A stretch of DNA of 64,000 bases from Liopterus haemorrhoidalis (GCA_963971575.1 OZ020618.1:31235731-31299730); one strand, 5' to 3'. Positions 32,163 to 43,999 are shown, counted from the stretch's first letter. A program made the numbers and translations. Notes: a model not told the origin generated them from the sequence alone.

Positions 32163-33843
32163 TTGCGTTTAGTTCATAATTTGGGGGTTGCGCTTCGGGA
32201 ATTTTGAAAACTGATATATATAAACTAGTAAGTATATCGGTATTATTGAAGATATACTGTAGCATTAGCTTGACTTCTTTCCAGTCTAGATTATCAAGAC
32301 CAGAGGCGAGTCTCGGGATACTTAAATTTTTTATTTTATTTTTAGTGTAAAATACGTCTTGTTTTGTGGGTTTATTAAAGTACCTTTCTTTTGTTATTAA
32401 GTATAAGAGAAAACGATTTTTATCCTTTAAGTATACTAGGTTATGAAGCTTTGGATTTTGTCTATTTAATTTATCAATGTTTTTAAATTTGTCTCTAAAT
32501 TGCTTCGCAATACCGTTTGACATTTGTAAGTCTTTACTTACGCAGTGCGCTAGGTTACTGTCAAAAGGGGCGTCAAAGAGATCTCCTTCTACTTTCAAAA
32601 TATTGTTACAGTTGGAACTAATTTTTTGTTTCATGTCTAAAAAGTTTTTGTATATATCAAGGGGTGAATCATTTTCTAAATTTTGGGGAAAATTTTGAGT
32701 TTTGTTTTCTAAATTTTGAGGTATTCGACTAAGGGCATCGGCGTTGGCATTTAGTTTTCCTTTTTTATAAATAATCTCATAGGTGAACTCTTCCAGTTTT
32801 AATCGCCAACGGATTAATTTTTGGCTGCATTGTTTTAAAGAAAAAAGCCAGTGGAAAGGTCTATGGTCGGTGTAAATTTTGAACTTTCGTCCAAAGAGAT
32901 ACGGACGGAAGTATTGTGTCGCCCACACAATTGCAAGGAGTTCTTTCTCGATTGTGGAATAGTTTATCTCTGAGTCGTTCAGAGTTCTGCTGGCGTACGC
33001 AACTGGCAGGTCGTTGCCTAAGCTGCCTTGAGATAAAACGGCTCCTATTGCAAGGTTACTCGCGTCACATGTTAAATTAAATTCCTTATCAAAATCAGGA
33101 TACTGTAATAAGGGCTCGTTGATCAACAGGTTTTTGCAAGTTTCAAAACATTGTCTATAGTCAGTGTCATTTATGTCTATGATAGCGTCCTTTTTTAAAC
33201 ATTTGGTCATGGGTTTTGTGATTTTGGCGAAATCTTTTATGAATTTTCTATAATAGCCTAATAGTGCAAGGAAACCTTTAATTTGTTTAGTTGTTTTTGG
33301 GATAGGATAATTTTGACTTGCCGAAATTTTATCAGAGTTGGGTCGAACACCTTCAGGGGTTACGATGTGCCCTAGATAAGCGACTTCTTTTTGCAAGAAC
33401 TCAGACTTATCCAACTGAATTTAAAAATTTGAATTTCTAAGACGGTCAAATACTAATTTTAAGTTATTTATGTGTTCTTGTAAACTGGTGCTAAAAATGA
33501 TTATGTCATCCAGGTAAACGAGGCATTTTTCATTTGTTAGACCGCGTAGGATATTATCCATTACACGTTGGAAGGTGGCAGGTGCGTTTTTTAGCCCGAA
33601 AGGCATACGCAGAAATTCGTAATGTCCTTCTTCAGTGTTAAAAGCAGTTTTCGCGATGTCATTTTCGTCCATTTCGATCTGCTGAAAACCAGACGCCAGG
33701 TCAAGGGTAGTAAAGTACTGGCAACGTCCAAGTTTGTCAAGTAAGTCCGTGATGTTTGGCAAAGGGTATTTGTCTCCGATTGTCTTGTCATTTAGCTTGC
33801 GATAATCGATAACGATTCTCCATTTTTTTCTTACCAGACGCAT
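32107..33843 (-). pseudogene. Reverse transcriptase and RNase H of element C
   Basis: Frame 33421-33843 carries the palm: [38 protein letters not shown] (first Asp), [17 protein letters not shown] and the intact catalytic [12 protein letters not shown], then stops. Frame 32107-33414 has the thumb (GFLALLGYYRKFI), RNase H with TCDASNLAIGAVLSQ, IEKELLAIVWATQYF and YTDHRPFHWL, and the ADALSRI end. A stop between 33414 and 33421 separates palm and thumb. Another break near 33843 cuts off the fingers, which continue right to about 34075. Confidence 0.88.
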
Positions 33844-34075
33844 CTAGTTTCTTGGACACAACCCAGATAGGGGAAGACCATGGGGAATTGGAGGGTCTAA
33901 TTATATTTTCATCAAGCATTTTTTGAATTTGGGACCTAACTTCCTGTCTATGAATATTTGGGTACCTATATGATTTTGTATAGATTGGCAGTTCATCTTG
34001 TGTTTTTATAGCATGTTTTATCTGATTGGTGAAAGATAATTTTTGATTTTCTAAATAGAATATGTCTGAATATTC

Positions 34076-34852
34076 TTATATTAATTTTTCGATAGCTACC
34101 TTCTCTTCGTCATTCATGTGATCGGTTCTAAATTTTGAATAATCGAGTTGAAATTTACTGACATGTGAGAAATTTACATTTGGACTCTTATACGTATCGT
34201 AATTTTCAAGCTTTTCTACAATTATTGGGTTTTTAAATTCAAAAGCTACTTCATTGTCTGATTTGTTAATTATTGTACATAATGCGTGAGAATTTTTTGC
34301 AATTGTTACACATTCCGGTATTATTAAATTTTTAGTTTTTATTTGAGGAACTAAGACTGTACCATCTCGTTCAGTGACTTTAATTTTGATAATTTTTTCC
34401 GAATTAGGTTCTACTATTTTTCTTATTGTTGTGGACAGATTGTTTAAGTTAGAGTTCGCTTTGAAATTGTGATATTGAATTTTTATTTTAGAATTTGGTG
34501 TAATTAATAGGTCTTTATTAGTGTCTATTATGATTTTTAATTTTTTTAAATTGTCCATACCTAATAACATGTCAAATTGATCGTGGAATTTAAACAGGTG
34601 ATATTTAAGTTGTGAATTATTTTTACAATTAAATATTTTTGAGATGGGCACTAGCGTGCTATAAAGTTCGGTAGATGTACCATGAGCAGAGGTAATCTGA
34701 AATGGATCTTTAGTAATAAAATTTTTATAATATTTTTGCGCAATGTTAGGTATTATGAAGGATTTCGTACTGCCGGTGTCTATTAATATTTTTAAATTAT
34801 TTTCGGGAACTACGATAAAGGGTAGCTTGCTTTGGTTATTTGCTAAATTCAT
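34076..34852 (-). pseudogene. Protease region of element C
   Basis: Starts MNLANNQSKLPFIVVPENN. The active site is ILIDTGSTKSFI, and the second hydrophobic block FDMLLGMDNLKKL is present. About 120 further residues form the linker to RT before a stop. It starts where the Gag frame ends (34852), so Pol expression would need frameshifting, as in relatives. Confidence 0.82.
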
Positions 34853-36159
34853 TAAACCAAAATGTCGGGAGTATTGGGGTCCGAGGCCGCTTCGTCTAAA
34901 AAATAGTTTTCGGCTTCGTTTCCTAAATCTAATGGGGTTTCAAAATTGTTTTCGACAATTTCTTGGTAATTTTGATCTTGATCAATTTGATCATTGTTCT
35001 CATAGTTATTTACTTCGGTTTCATCGATGTTATACAGTTCTTCCGCGATATATTTCGGAAAATATGGCCTAATTTGCGCAGACGGGATTCTAAATTGATT
35101 CGATGGACCGGGTCTAGGTTGCTTAAATTGTGTATTTCGAGTTGAAATACTCATCGGTATAGGTTTTGGATATTGTTGATTATTTTGGTTATTTGTAAAA
35201 GTTCTAGTGGTGGGTGCTACGTTTCTTTGCGCATTAAAAGGTTGATTATTAGGTTTTACAAAAGGTTTTGTAAAAGAAAATTGATTGTTGCGCGTGACGC
35301 TTGTTAACTGGAGTGGTTTTACGTTATTAGTTATGTAATTTTGTGTATGAGGCTTTGTATTAAATTTTTACGAGTCAATTTTAAAGTATTTCAGGTTATT
35401 TTGAAATTGGAAATCATTTGTCAGCATATTTAATGTGGAATTCAAGTCACTTGGATTTTTGGCTCGCATTAACTGGCCTATTGGTTCTCTCAACCCTCTA
35501 AGTAAGATTCTCAGTGCATAATTTCTAAAATATGCAGATAATATACGCGCTTCGACAATATCGGTACTGTTGGTCGTGATGTATGATATTTGGAGGTTTA
35601 AAACGTGTTGTAATTTGTTATAAAATTCGAAAACGTTCTCGTTTGGACTTTGTTTTAGCTCGGTCATTTCTATGTTAAGCGTGTAAGAATCGCGTTTGTC
35701 CGCGTATGTGTTTATTAGAGCTAACTTTAAATCGTACCAGGTTGTAATTATACAACCGGATATACTGATGGCGGCTTCGTCTTTAATTTTTGACAAGATG
35801 CTACTCATGAGGTACTCATTTTGAAAGTCCTCAGGGTCTCTTGTGTTATAGAATTTATTTACAAGTTTCTCGCATATTTCTATAAAACGAGGTAACAATT
35901 CTCTATGCCCGTGAAAATCAGGTATCATCTGAATATACTCTTTCTTGAGTGTATGGAGGGCAGGTGTATTATTAGGGTTTGTAGCCAGGTTTACTGGTGC
36001 TACTAGATTTGTATTATTTACTGCCATGTTTAATCGGCTTTGTTTAATATAAATATTATTAGTGAGTGTTTCACTTAAATTTTGAATACGATCCTCTGGA
36101 TCGGAGTCAGATTCAGATATTTTAATAACCTTAGATGAGTCAAGACCTCTAAATTCCAT
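34852..36159 (-). pseudogene. Gag of element C (split by a stop)
   Basis: Frame 35368-36159 starts MEFRGLDSSKVIKISESDSD and contains the errantivirus Gag capsid-like fold (IPDFHGHRELLPRFIEICEKL, LRGLREPIGQLMRAKNP). A stop follows at 35368. The C-terminal part, Asn/Gln/Pro-rich without zinc knuckles, continues to 34852 with MSISTRNTQFKQPRPGPS and an acidic end. Gypsy-clade Gags often lack CCHC knuckles, so their absence is expected. Confidence 0.82.
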
Positions 36160-36164
36160 ATGGT

Positions 36165-36170
36165 ACTTAC
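36165..36170 (-). promoter_or_regulatory. Candidate splice donor in the 5' leader of element C
   Basis: The minus strand reads CTGTAAGTACC a few bases before the Gag start. Errantiviruses make env mRNA by splicing from a leader donor. Element E has GTAAGT at a similar place (57679). Confidence 0.45.
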
Positions 36171-36449
36171 AGTAATGTGAGTGTCCACTTCATGTCCTGT
36201 GAAGTCCTTCTTTGGATGGTCGATTGACTCAGGACTCAACAATCCTTCGATTGATATTCGGTCAGCTCGGAAGGATGTTATGAGCGTGAAGTTGCTTCTT
36301 TCGATGGTGATGCTTGTTATGTGCACTAACGCGAACACACTTCGAAAGTCAAGTTTATTTATTTTTTTAAATGTTCGATACCAATTAATCACTGGTGTGA
36401 AAACAAATTATGTACGTTAATTTGTTTTGGTAATCCTACCGACTGCGCC

Positions 36450-36682
36450 ACTTATATTTCTTCACACGACCACTTTGTTTTTAAAAAGATTTATTTTTAA
36501 TATTACAAAGTATGTCTTATTTCTAAGGAAGCTGAATCTAAACTGTTTTTGAAAAATACAAAATATGAGAATTATGTTGCTTACAAAATTACCTACTCTA
36601 GCATATTATCTAATTACTTAATACTAAGAATGGTTAGGGGTGTCATGTTAACGTTTAATCAGCGAGAATCGCTACGGTAACT
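36450..36682 (-). repeat. 5' LTR of element C and adjacent primer site
   Basis: 233 bp, complete. The minus strand starts AGTTACCGTAGCG at 36682 and ends ATATAAGT at 36450. The PBS GGCGCAGTCGGTAGGATT follows at once (36431-36449). Right of the LTR the host is (TA)n. Confidence 0.9.
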
Positions 36683-36702
36683 TATATATATATATATATA
36701 TA

Positions 36703-38390
36703 TATTAATAAAAAAGGTATTTTATGAATAATAAGACATGATTTTATTGATCAACTAATACGTCTCACACATCATATGATATATTTTATACTATTCTATT
36801 TACATAAAACAATATGCCTTCGCAACGATACAGCACCCTACGATCGTTAATAAGGATAAATGTTGCATAATTATATTTTTGCTAACACGGCCAGACTGAC
36901 ATGCGGAACGTTCTCGGGACGCAACTATATTCTTCACACCATTAAGCATTCACAGCATTATTGTTATCAGCAACAGCAACCTGCATAACACCAGTGGTCT
37001 GCTCCATACCAACAACAGCATCCTGCATCTTGCGTACCAGTAACAGCATTCTGCATACCAGGAACTCCATTCTTGAGCTGGTCCACCATTCTTCTTCTAC
37101 TGCATCTTGAAAGTCTTCACCTAATTCATAATCTGTAAATAGAGCAAAATTGGGCGCAGAGTTGATTTTTTACAAAATCAACCATGCACTACTTTCAATT
37201 AATAAAAGTAAATATTTATTTAAAACCGAACTCTCCAGGAATACTATAAATTATGATCTGAAAGCTTAGAAACTATACGTTAACATTTCATTTCTCTACC
37301 ACGAACTCAGTGACTAGATCAACAAGCTCAGATACTCAGTAATTATCTATTAGTTTCCTTCATTACAGATTGTCTACAGTACAACAAGCTCAGAGGCCGT
37401 TTATTCATTTCTGCACACACAGTGCTCAGCTCAGAGAGCGTCTATTCGTTTCTGCACACACAGTGCTTTATCATCATCATCAGCCCGTCGCCATAGCTCA
37501 CCATCTGCCACCATGGTTACAGAGCTATTACCGGACTGATGCCACTGGCAGCGGCATGTCTTGCGGTACTCGACAAGCTTTCAACTCTCAACTCATTATC
37601 TATTATATTTCTCAGTTTATTTTGCCATTCCGATCCCAGTGATCTGTCATTTGTCTTTTCCAATAAACGTTCAACTTTAAAACTCAAATCTCGAAACTCA
37701 GATCTTAATTATCAAATCTCAAATATTATTACTCAGATATTAAATGACAAATATCAAAAACAAAATCTCAAATCTAATTTTTACACATTATGGCTAACAC
37801 GTGCCATATGATTTAACCAAAACAATAAAATGCCTCTTACCATTTTAGTCATCGTCAATCTAACCAGTTACCTTCGAAAATTGTGTTTGTTAATAACAAA
37901 GCAACGCTCGTTCATCCTGACAATTTTTAGGGATCTTTGTTAAGATTCTGCATTTTTCAAACAAATGTCACATTTCATATTTATTCCAATAAGTGTCATT
38001 TCCTTAGAAACCACTTGAAATAATTTTTGACAAAATAACTTGAAATTTGCCAATTTATTATCTAGTTCATAATTCATACTACCTTTATATGATTCTCAAT
38101 CGTCAACCTTTAACAATGTATTGTTGCATTAAAAAAATATTTTTAATATTGCACTTATAGTCTTCTATTTTAATTTTCTTGTGGGTGATAGGCCAATCGC
38201 ACTTCTGATATTAATAAAAAAGGTATTTTATGAATAATAAGACATGATTTTATTGATCAACTAATATGTCTCACACATCATATGATATATTTTATACTAT
38301 TCTATTTACATAAAACAATATGCCTTCGCAACGATACAGCACCCTACGATCGTTAATAAGGATAAATGTTGCATAATTATATTTTTGCTA

Positions 38391-38393
<3 letters not shown>
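36703..38393 (-). mobile_element. 1.7-kb element with 185-bp terminal direct repeats (TRIM-like)
   Basis: 36703-36887 and 38209-38393 match with about one change (acgtct/atgtct). On the minus strand each starts TGTTAGCAAAAATATAATT, has a TATA-like TATAAAATATAT and an AATAAA, and ends TTAATA, like an LTR. The 1.32-kb interior has no gag or pol. A minus-strand stretch near 36960-37090 is a repetitive caglike gcatcctgc/accagtaaca sequence. No clear PBS, polypurine tract or TSD is visible. It is best read as a terminal-repeat retrotransposon in miniature or a deletion derivative. Confidence 0.6.

Positions 38394-38459
<66 letters not shown>
38394..38459. repeat. (CA)n(TA)n microsatellite
   Basis: Short CA run then about 29 TA units; target of the next MITE. 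Confidence 0.95.
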
Positions 38460-38462
<3 letters not shown>

Positions 38463-39046
38463 TCGATTTCGCTTAATTGGGACACATCGGGACTTAGACA
38501 TTTTGGCCCAATTAAGCGGCTGCCCCAATTAAGCGAATTTCACATAAAATTAAACAATGCATATTTTTCTTTCAATAATTTTATTTTATAAACTCTTGGA
38601 CAAAACTATAAATTACATATAACCAAAAAATATAAACTTTTAAGAAAAAATAATAATAAATTCCAAAATAAAATAATAAATAGGTACATACAATTTAATT
38701 CAATGCAAAAATGCGTCAAGTGTAGTCTGTCTTTTGTTTCTGTAACATTTCACTTCTACAAAATCAGCGCAGGTATTCAGTGCGGATGTAGGGCTCCCTT
38801 CATTTCCTTCCTGCATAAAATAACGCTGTAACACGGCCATAAATTTTTTTGCCTCCTGGTTGAGAATATGTGTAGCATACTATGTACTGTGATCTTAAAT
38901 TTACCGTCCCAATTAAGCGGAATGTTGTCCCAATTAAACATGTAAATTTACTGTTGGTTCCTTGGTTTGGTTTTTGTTCTTTGAGAATTGGCCCAAATAA
39001 GCGGCTGCCCCAATTAAGCGGTGGCCCAATTAAGCGGAATCGTCTG
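38460..39046. mobile_element. pogo/Tigger-like MITE (587 bp)
   Basis: The ends CAGTCGATTTCGCTTAATTG and, on the other strand, CAGACGATTCCGCTTAATTG are terminal inverted repeats, with TA on both sides (38458-38459, 39047-39048). The core motif AATTAAGCG occurs at least six times near the two ends in both orientations. There is no transposase; the inside is AT-rich. TA target and CAG ends fit the Tc1/mariner superfamily, pogo branch. Confidence 0.85.
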
Positions 39047-39147
39047 TATATATATATATATATATGATACATCTCAACATAAATAAAGTAAATAAAGATT
39101 AAGTAACAAAAAGACTAAACAGAAATAAATGAAAACAAAAAGTTAGC

Positions 39148-40603
39148 TTATATGGAACAAATTAATGTACTCATCCAGCCGGTTTCTGAAAGCGTTGAGA
39201 CTTGGACAACTTCTGCGGGCAGACAATTCCAAAATGCAAACACTCGGTTGGTCAGAAAATTAGCACGCACATTCTTTTTGTATTTTTCGTGGTTAAGTTT
39301 GTACCTGTGGCCACGAAGTCGTGAGTCAGTATTCATATTAATTAATGGGGTCATATCGCAGTTGAAGCAGTTGGTAACCAAGCGGTCCATAGTTATCAAG
39401 TCACCACGGGTATGATGAGCTTCAAGAGACGGTAGTCCTAGTTTGTGTAGTCTTGCTTCATATGAAAGAGAACGAAGTGTGGATGGGATCTTGGTGAAAC
39501 GTCTCTGCACACTCTCCAGAAGTCTTATATCTTTGAGAAGTTTGGGTGACCATATTGATGCACTAAATTCGAGTAGCGGTCGCACGTACGTAGTAAAAAG
39601 TTTCACTAAAAGTGGAGGAGTTAAGTAGAAACTCTTCTTGATGAGGTAAATTGTCCGATTCGCCCTCTTTACTACCTCAACTGCGTGTTTAGACCAACTA
39701 AGATCGCTACATACGGTGACTCCCAGATCAATATGTTCGCACGCCTTGCTCGATGTTTGCCTATCAATAAAGTAGTCGAGACACGGATTATTGTACCCCA
39801 TATGCAGAACCGTAGATTTACCTTCTTTGATGGGAATCATCCAATTAGCTGACCAGGTGGCAATACTCTTCAGATCATCCTACAGAGTGTTACCGTCCGT
39901 AATAGGTGAGTTAAAAAGTTTTGAGTCGTCAGCAAAAAAAGAACGATTCGATTTTATAATATCACAATACTGATCCTTGGGGGACGCCACTTTGTACAGC
40001 ATGAGGGGTAGACAGACATTTATTCCATGCAAGAAGTTTGTGTTCAAGTTTGTACAACAGGTGGCGAATGGGCACTTTGTCAAACGCTCTTGCAAAGTCA
40101 AGATAAATGGTGTCTACTGGTTTGGAGTTATCCAAGGCACGGGACCATTCATTAGTGCAGTGAAGGAGATTAGTGGCTACTGAACGTCCTGGAAGAAAGC
40201 CATGTTGTTGCTCAGGAATAATGTTGTTTGTAGTTAAATGAGCCAGTACTGATATTACAATTAAACGTTCTAAAATATTCCGAGCAGTAGAACCAACAAA
40301 GATAGGTCTGTAGTTATTAGGGTCCATTTTATCTCCCTTTTTAAAAATAGGTGTTATATGACCAAGGCGCCAAGACGAAGGAAGTGTTCCTGAATCTAAT
40401 GATAGTCGCAGAAAATTATACAATGGAACAATCAGTGCATTTCTACAATTTTTCCATAGGAAGGCTGATATATTATCAGTTCCAGGTGTAACAGAGTCTT
40501 TCAAATTACCCAATTCAACAAGTACATCATCAGCTGAGAAATTAATATCAACGAGATCAATTTCTACACGACTGACGGGATCCAGAGGTGGTAGTGGATT
40601 CAT
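39148..40603 (-). pseudogene. Reverse transcriptase of the CR1-like LINE
   Basis: Frame 39962-40603: PGTDNISAFLWKNCR, GHITPIFKKGDKMDPNNYRPI, ISVLAHLTTNNIIPEQQHGF, YLDFARAFDKVPIRHLLYKL (first catalytic Asp) and AVQSGVPQGSVL. Frame 39880-40101 carries the catalytic SFFADDSKLF, separated from PQGSVL by a frame change and apparent short loss. Frame 39148-39840 is the thumb and C-terminus: DLGVTVCSDLSWSKH, YVRPLLEFSASIWSP, LLESVQRRFT and the end FAFWNCLPAEVV. The family's motif set is complete but in three frames. Confidence 0.88.
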
Positions 40604-40888
40604 TGAGTCGATAGTGAAGGTATTTGAGAATACCTATGCAAACATATTGGCAACAGATAATTCATCATTAACAATCGTACTATCTTGATCACGCAAAGTA
40701 GGACTTGTGTACTGTAGAACTAAGCTTAGAAGAAATATATCGGTAGAAGGCTTTAGAGTCATACTGTAAGAGATTTTCTTCAAAGTCAATTATTTTACGA
40801 CGACAAGCAGCTGTTAGATTATTTGAAGCTTCCTGAAAAATTACGTATCATTATGCCGTCCAGAACGTTTATATCTGTTCCAGTACTT

Positions 40889-41659
40889 CTATTTAAGATG
40901 GTGAATATTAATCAGATCATAAGAAAACCACTGATTTTTAGGTTTTTTTCTGTAAGGAGTATATGGAGTAAATTTATCAACTGCAGAAGCAACAACATGT
41001 GAAAAATCATTCCAAGAATCTTCAATACTGCGGCCATTAGAATCAAATGACCTTGTAATATAATTCGAAATTCCATCAATGTCAGCTTTACGAGCATTTT
41101 TTGGGCTCGCTGTATTATCTAGGCTATTGGAGGAGATTTGTAGATGTGCAATTATAGCTGCATGATCCGAACGACCAAACGGGGGGAAATATTCAATTTT
41201 AAAGAAAATAAGTGAGTCATCGGTCAGGATGAGATCCAACAAAGAAGGATTTTGGTTAACTCGAAATCTGGTAGGCTGATCGACGAGCTGGTGCAAATTA
41301 GTTGAAAGCAATAAATCGACAAAGAGGTTCATGGAGGTTAGGAGATTATTAGGAAATATAGTAATTGGCCACTTGATATCAGGAAAATTGAAGCCACCAA
41401 AAATACATAGATTTTTATATTTTCCTTCTATATTTCTCAACGCTGTGACAAGGGCAATGTCGTCGTCAAATACAGTAGCAGGTTCTCTGTAGATACATGC
41501 CAAAATGATATACGTGTTACCAATATTAATTTTCAGCCAAAGGGACTCAATGTTAACAAGATGAATTGGCAGCTTTTCGACGTCATTTTCACTAAAAAGT
41601 ACCTGATTTAGATAAATACAGACACCGCCTCCACGCGAATTACGATCGGAACGTAGCAA
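40889..41659 (-). pseudogene. Endonuclease of the CR1-like LINE
   Basis: The frame has RGGGVCIYLNQVL, IILACIYREPATVFDD, IFGGFNFPDIKWP (the D/N site, here GGFNFPD where relatives have GDFNFPD, so a catalytic-site Asp is Gly) and FGRSDHAAIIAHL (SDH). The N-terminal strands lie further right, in broken sequence to about 41840. A connector to RT occupies 40604-40888 with stops. Confidence 0.82.
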
Positions 41660-41850
41660 AAAATAATCAGGTATGGAGAAGGTTCTGTCAGGTATCGATG
41701 AGTCAAGCCACGATTCACCAATTAGAATTCCAGATGGATTATGGATATTACAAAAAGATTGCAGTTCAATAAATTTAGGTCGAAGAGAGCCAATATTGGT
41801 GTATAGAAAATAAAACTCGTGAATACTAGGCGATTTGATGGTGGACAGAA

Positions 41851-42723
41851 TTAGTTTTTTGGTACAATATTCGGTATATTGTTAACATACTTAATAGTTA
41901 AGTTAGTTTCGCCATTTTTTACTCTTTTTGCAAGTTCCTCACGTAGCGCATTTAACTGATCGACTTGTCGAGGAGTAAGGTCATTTTTTATTGCAATGTT
42001 ACTAAATTTTCCTGCAGCAAGCTTATCCTTATATCTGAGCACCTTTAAAGCTGAGACAGCACTATCAAGGATGACTTTCAAAGGCCGGTGCTTTTTCGAT
42101 GCAGATGGTTTACCAAGACGCCAGGCCCTAACGACAGATACATTATTACCAGCAATTTTTTGACAAATTTCTGTAACCAATTCATGGTCAGAAGATGTAT
42201 TGTCTGAGATCACATTTTCAGGACATTCGTAGATAATTACATTAGCTGCCCGCCTACTGCGTTCTGACATCTCTTGAAATACCGTTTCATCATTGGGATA
42301 CCTTGGAGGAGTCACATCAGTTTTATTTTGCGCAGCCTCAAGAGACTCAATCCTGGAGTTAAAACCAGTACACTGATGTTCGAGAAGGGTTATTTTCTCC
42401 TGAAAAGTTTTATTTTCTTTGACTAGATGGTCCAAAGTCCCCTGCATAGTAACCTTATTTTGTAGGATTAAGTTGAGTTTGTCAAACATTAGAGAGAGTG
42501 ATGTGTTATCAGTTGAACTGCTTATGGAATGTATAACGTCTAAATTACAACATGAGGGACACTTCCAGATATTCAGATGTTTAGATTGCCTCATAGAACA
42601 AAATTCTGCCTCAGAAGTGTTGACGCATGCTATATGGAACGAGCTCTTGCATTTACCAATGCAAAAGATTAAGTCCTCATTTTTGCGACTACTGGGATTA
42701 TTACAGGCACCGCACTTAGACAT
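41851..42723 (-). CDS. ORF1 of the CR1-like LINE: PHD-like finger and coiled coil
   Basis: Intact 290-codon ORF. Residues 1-60 form a C4HC3-like finger: C4, C7, C21, C25, H30, C33 and a late WKCPSCC pair. Residues 75-130 are a coiled coil (LDHLVKENKTFQEKITLLEHQ). RSRRAANVIIYECPEN starts the RNA-binding-like fold seen in LINE ORF1 proteins, with VVRAWRLGKP and RPLKVILDS, and a basic C-terminus follows. In the family the protein trimerises and binds element RNA. The finger could read chromatin marks and steer integration; that role is inferred. ORF2 in this copy is dead, so this may be an isolated open ORF1. Confidence 0.8.
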   Translation of the reverse strand: MSKCGACNNPSSRKNEDLIFCIGKCKSSFHIACVNTSEAEFCSMRQSKHLNIWKCPSCCNLDVIHSISSSTDNTSLSLMFDKLNLILQNKVTMQGTLDHLVKENKTFQEKITLLEHQCTGFNSRIESLEAAQNKTDVTPPRYPNDETVFQEMSERSRRAANVIIYECPENVISDNTSSDHELVTEICQKIAGNNVSVVRAWRLGKPSASKKHRPLKVILDSAVSALKVLRYKDKLAAGKFSNIAIKNDLTPRQVDQLNALREELAKRVKNGETNLTIKYVNNIPNIVPKN

Positions 42724-42995
42724 GATACCACGCGATGAGAATAATCTAGACCGTGTTTTCAGTGTCTCAAAACAGGTAACGTTATAACCCTAGTTCCTCA
42801 AATTCAGATAGTAACCCTGAAAGGAGCTAACTTTCAACACGGAGCAGATTATGGTCGAATAAGTCTAAGTTTATACTTTTCAATTTAATAAAAAATCAAA
42901 AAAGTAATAATTAATGTTGTATATTGTATTTTTTTTTTTTTTAATTTATATTCTTAATCAATTATTTTTAATAAAAAATATTTAAAAAAAAATAT

Positions 42996-43072
42996 ACCCC
43001 GACGAGACTTAAACCGAAATACGCTACTTCAACGAATTCACAACTAGCATTTATAACCAATAGACCGAACTG
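42996..43072 (-). repeat. Degraded tRNA-like sequence (SINE head?)
   Basis: The minus strand has TCGGTCTATTGGTTA (A-box-like) and GGTTTAAGTCTCG (B-box-like) at tRNA spacing. It resembles the copy at 43340-43410 in layout. It is decayed. Confidence 0.4.
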
Positions 43073-43339
43073 TTAGGTATGAAAATTATGTTTAAATATG
43101 TAAATAAGATATTGTGTAGGTGTTTATAACTGACTAATGTGGAGTAGTCGTGTCCGTAGATACTAATGGAAGACGTACCGCAACCCGTACAACTTCCTCT
43201 TCTAACTGACTAATGTAGTAAATTAATATTAGAGCAAATAAATATTAAACCAAGTAAAATGTAATAATAATGAGAACTGAAGTTAAGTTATGAAAAAAGA
43301 AATATATAAAAGAAAATAATAAAAAAAAGTTAACTTCAG

Positions 43340-43410
43340 CAAGATTCGAACCCAGTTCACTTAGTTGATTAGGTACTGAACGATGCTCGTAGCCACTAGA
43401 CCAAATACGG
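43340..43410 (-). repeat. tRNA-derived SINE head
   Basis: The minus strand has TTTGGTCTAGTGGCTACGAG (A box) and GGGTTCGAATCTTGC (B box), about 40 bp apart. No acceptor stem pairs, so it is not a tRNA gene. The remaining SINE body cannot be delimited. Confidence 0.55.
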
Positions 43411-43990
43411 ATGCAATTTGATTACATATACTTAAATTAAATGGCATTAATATTTATGAACAATTTTAAACAAAAATAAACAGGCTGAATATGGAAAATA
43501 GAATACAAAAACCTATTGTTCAACAATTTTCACTATATAATGCGAATAACACTGAAGTTAATAAATAATCTTAAATGCAGTGATTAAGTATTTGTTCACA
43601 AACACATTGATATCACACAATATTAATAAAATTTGATTACACAAAAGTAAAACAGAATTAAGTTGAGAACTCAAAAAATACACGTTTATTCGTACAGCTA
43701 TGATGTTCTGATTTTTTGAGTTTTTGTGTGTATAACACTTGAAAAACCCGAAACTTTTGGAATACCGCACATCTGGTCATAGGTACTAGCGGAAACGAGG
43801 TATAAGAAACACACTTAAGCTAATCTGTTTCTTTTAAGAGTTTGGAATGCGTAATAAATGATAAAAATTCAAAATAAAAAATGAAATGGGGTACCAGTGA
43901 CTGTACCATCACAGTATTAAGCATCATGATCTTCAAACTCTACTCAGTCGGCCAATGATGGTAACAGAAGAAATGTTTTATTTATCTCAA
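43411..43990. other. AT-rich spacer, no gene seen
   Basis: Only short random frames. The 5' end of the hAT element at right may lie here, but I could not find its terminal repeat. Confidence 0.5.
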
Positions 43991-43999
43991 ACCGTAGAT

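Larger units (their letters stand above)
25855..36682 (-). mobile_element. Gypsy/errantivirus-type element C with env remnant
   Basis: 233-bp LTRs with AGTTA...AAGT ends (minus strand) flank gag, protease, RT, RNase H, integrase and env in retroviral order. The flanks are TATATA on both sides, the target preferred by gypsy, 17.6 and 297. The PBS is TGGCGCAGTCGGTAGGATT. The 3' LTR is split by a 2.86-kb insertion. Stops and frameshifts lie in gag, pol and env, so the copy is defective. I describe the breaks only. Confidence 0.92.
39108..42830 (-). mobile_element. CR1/Jockey-like non-LTR retrotransposon
   Basis: The minus strand carries ORF1 with a PHD-like finger, then an APE endonuclease, RT and a C-terminal segment, in that order. 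No RNase H is present. A PHD-finger ORF1 is typical of CR1-group elements. The 3' end near 39060-39108 is AT-rich with an AAATAAAG-like repeat on the plus strand. ORF1 is intact, while ORF2 is frameshifted. Confidence 0.85.

Noticed and set aside
38385..38591. ORF over the (TA)n tract
   Set aside because: Tyr/Ile repeats from the microsatellite.
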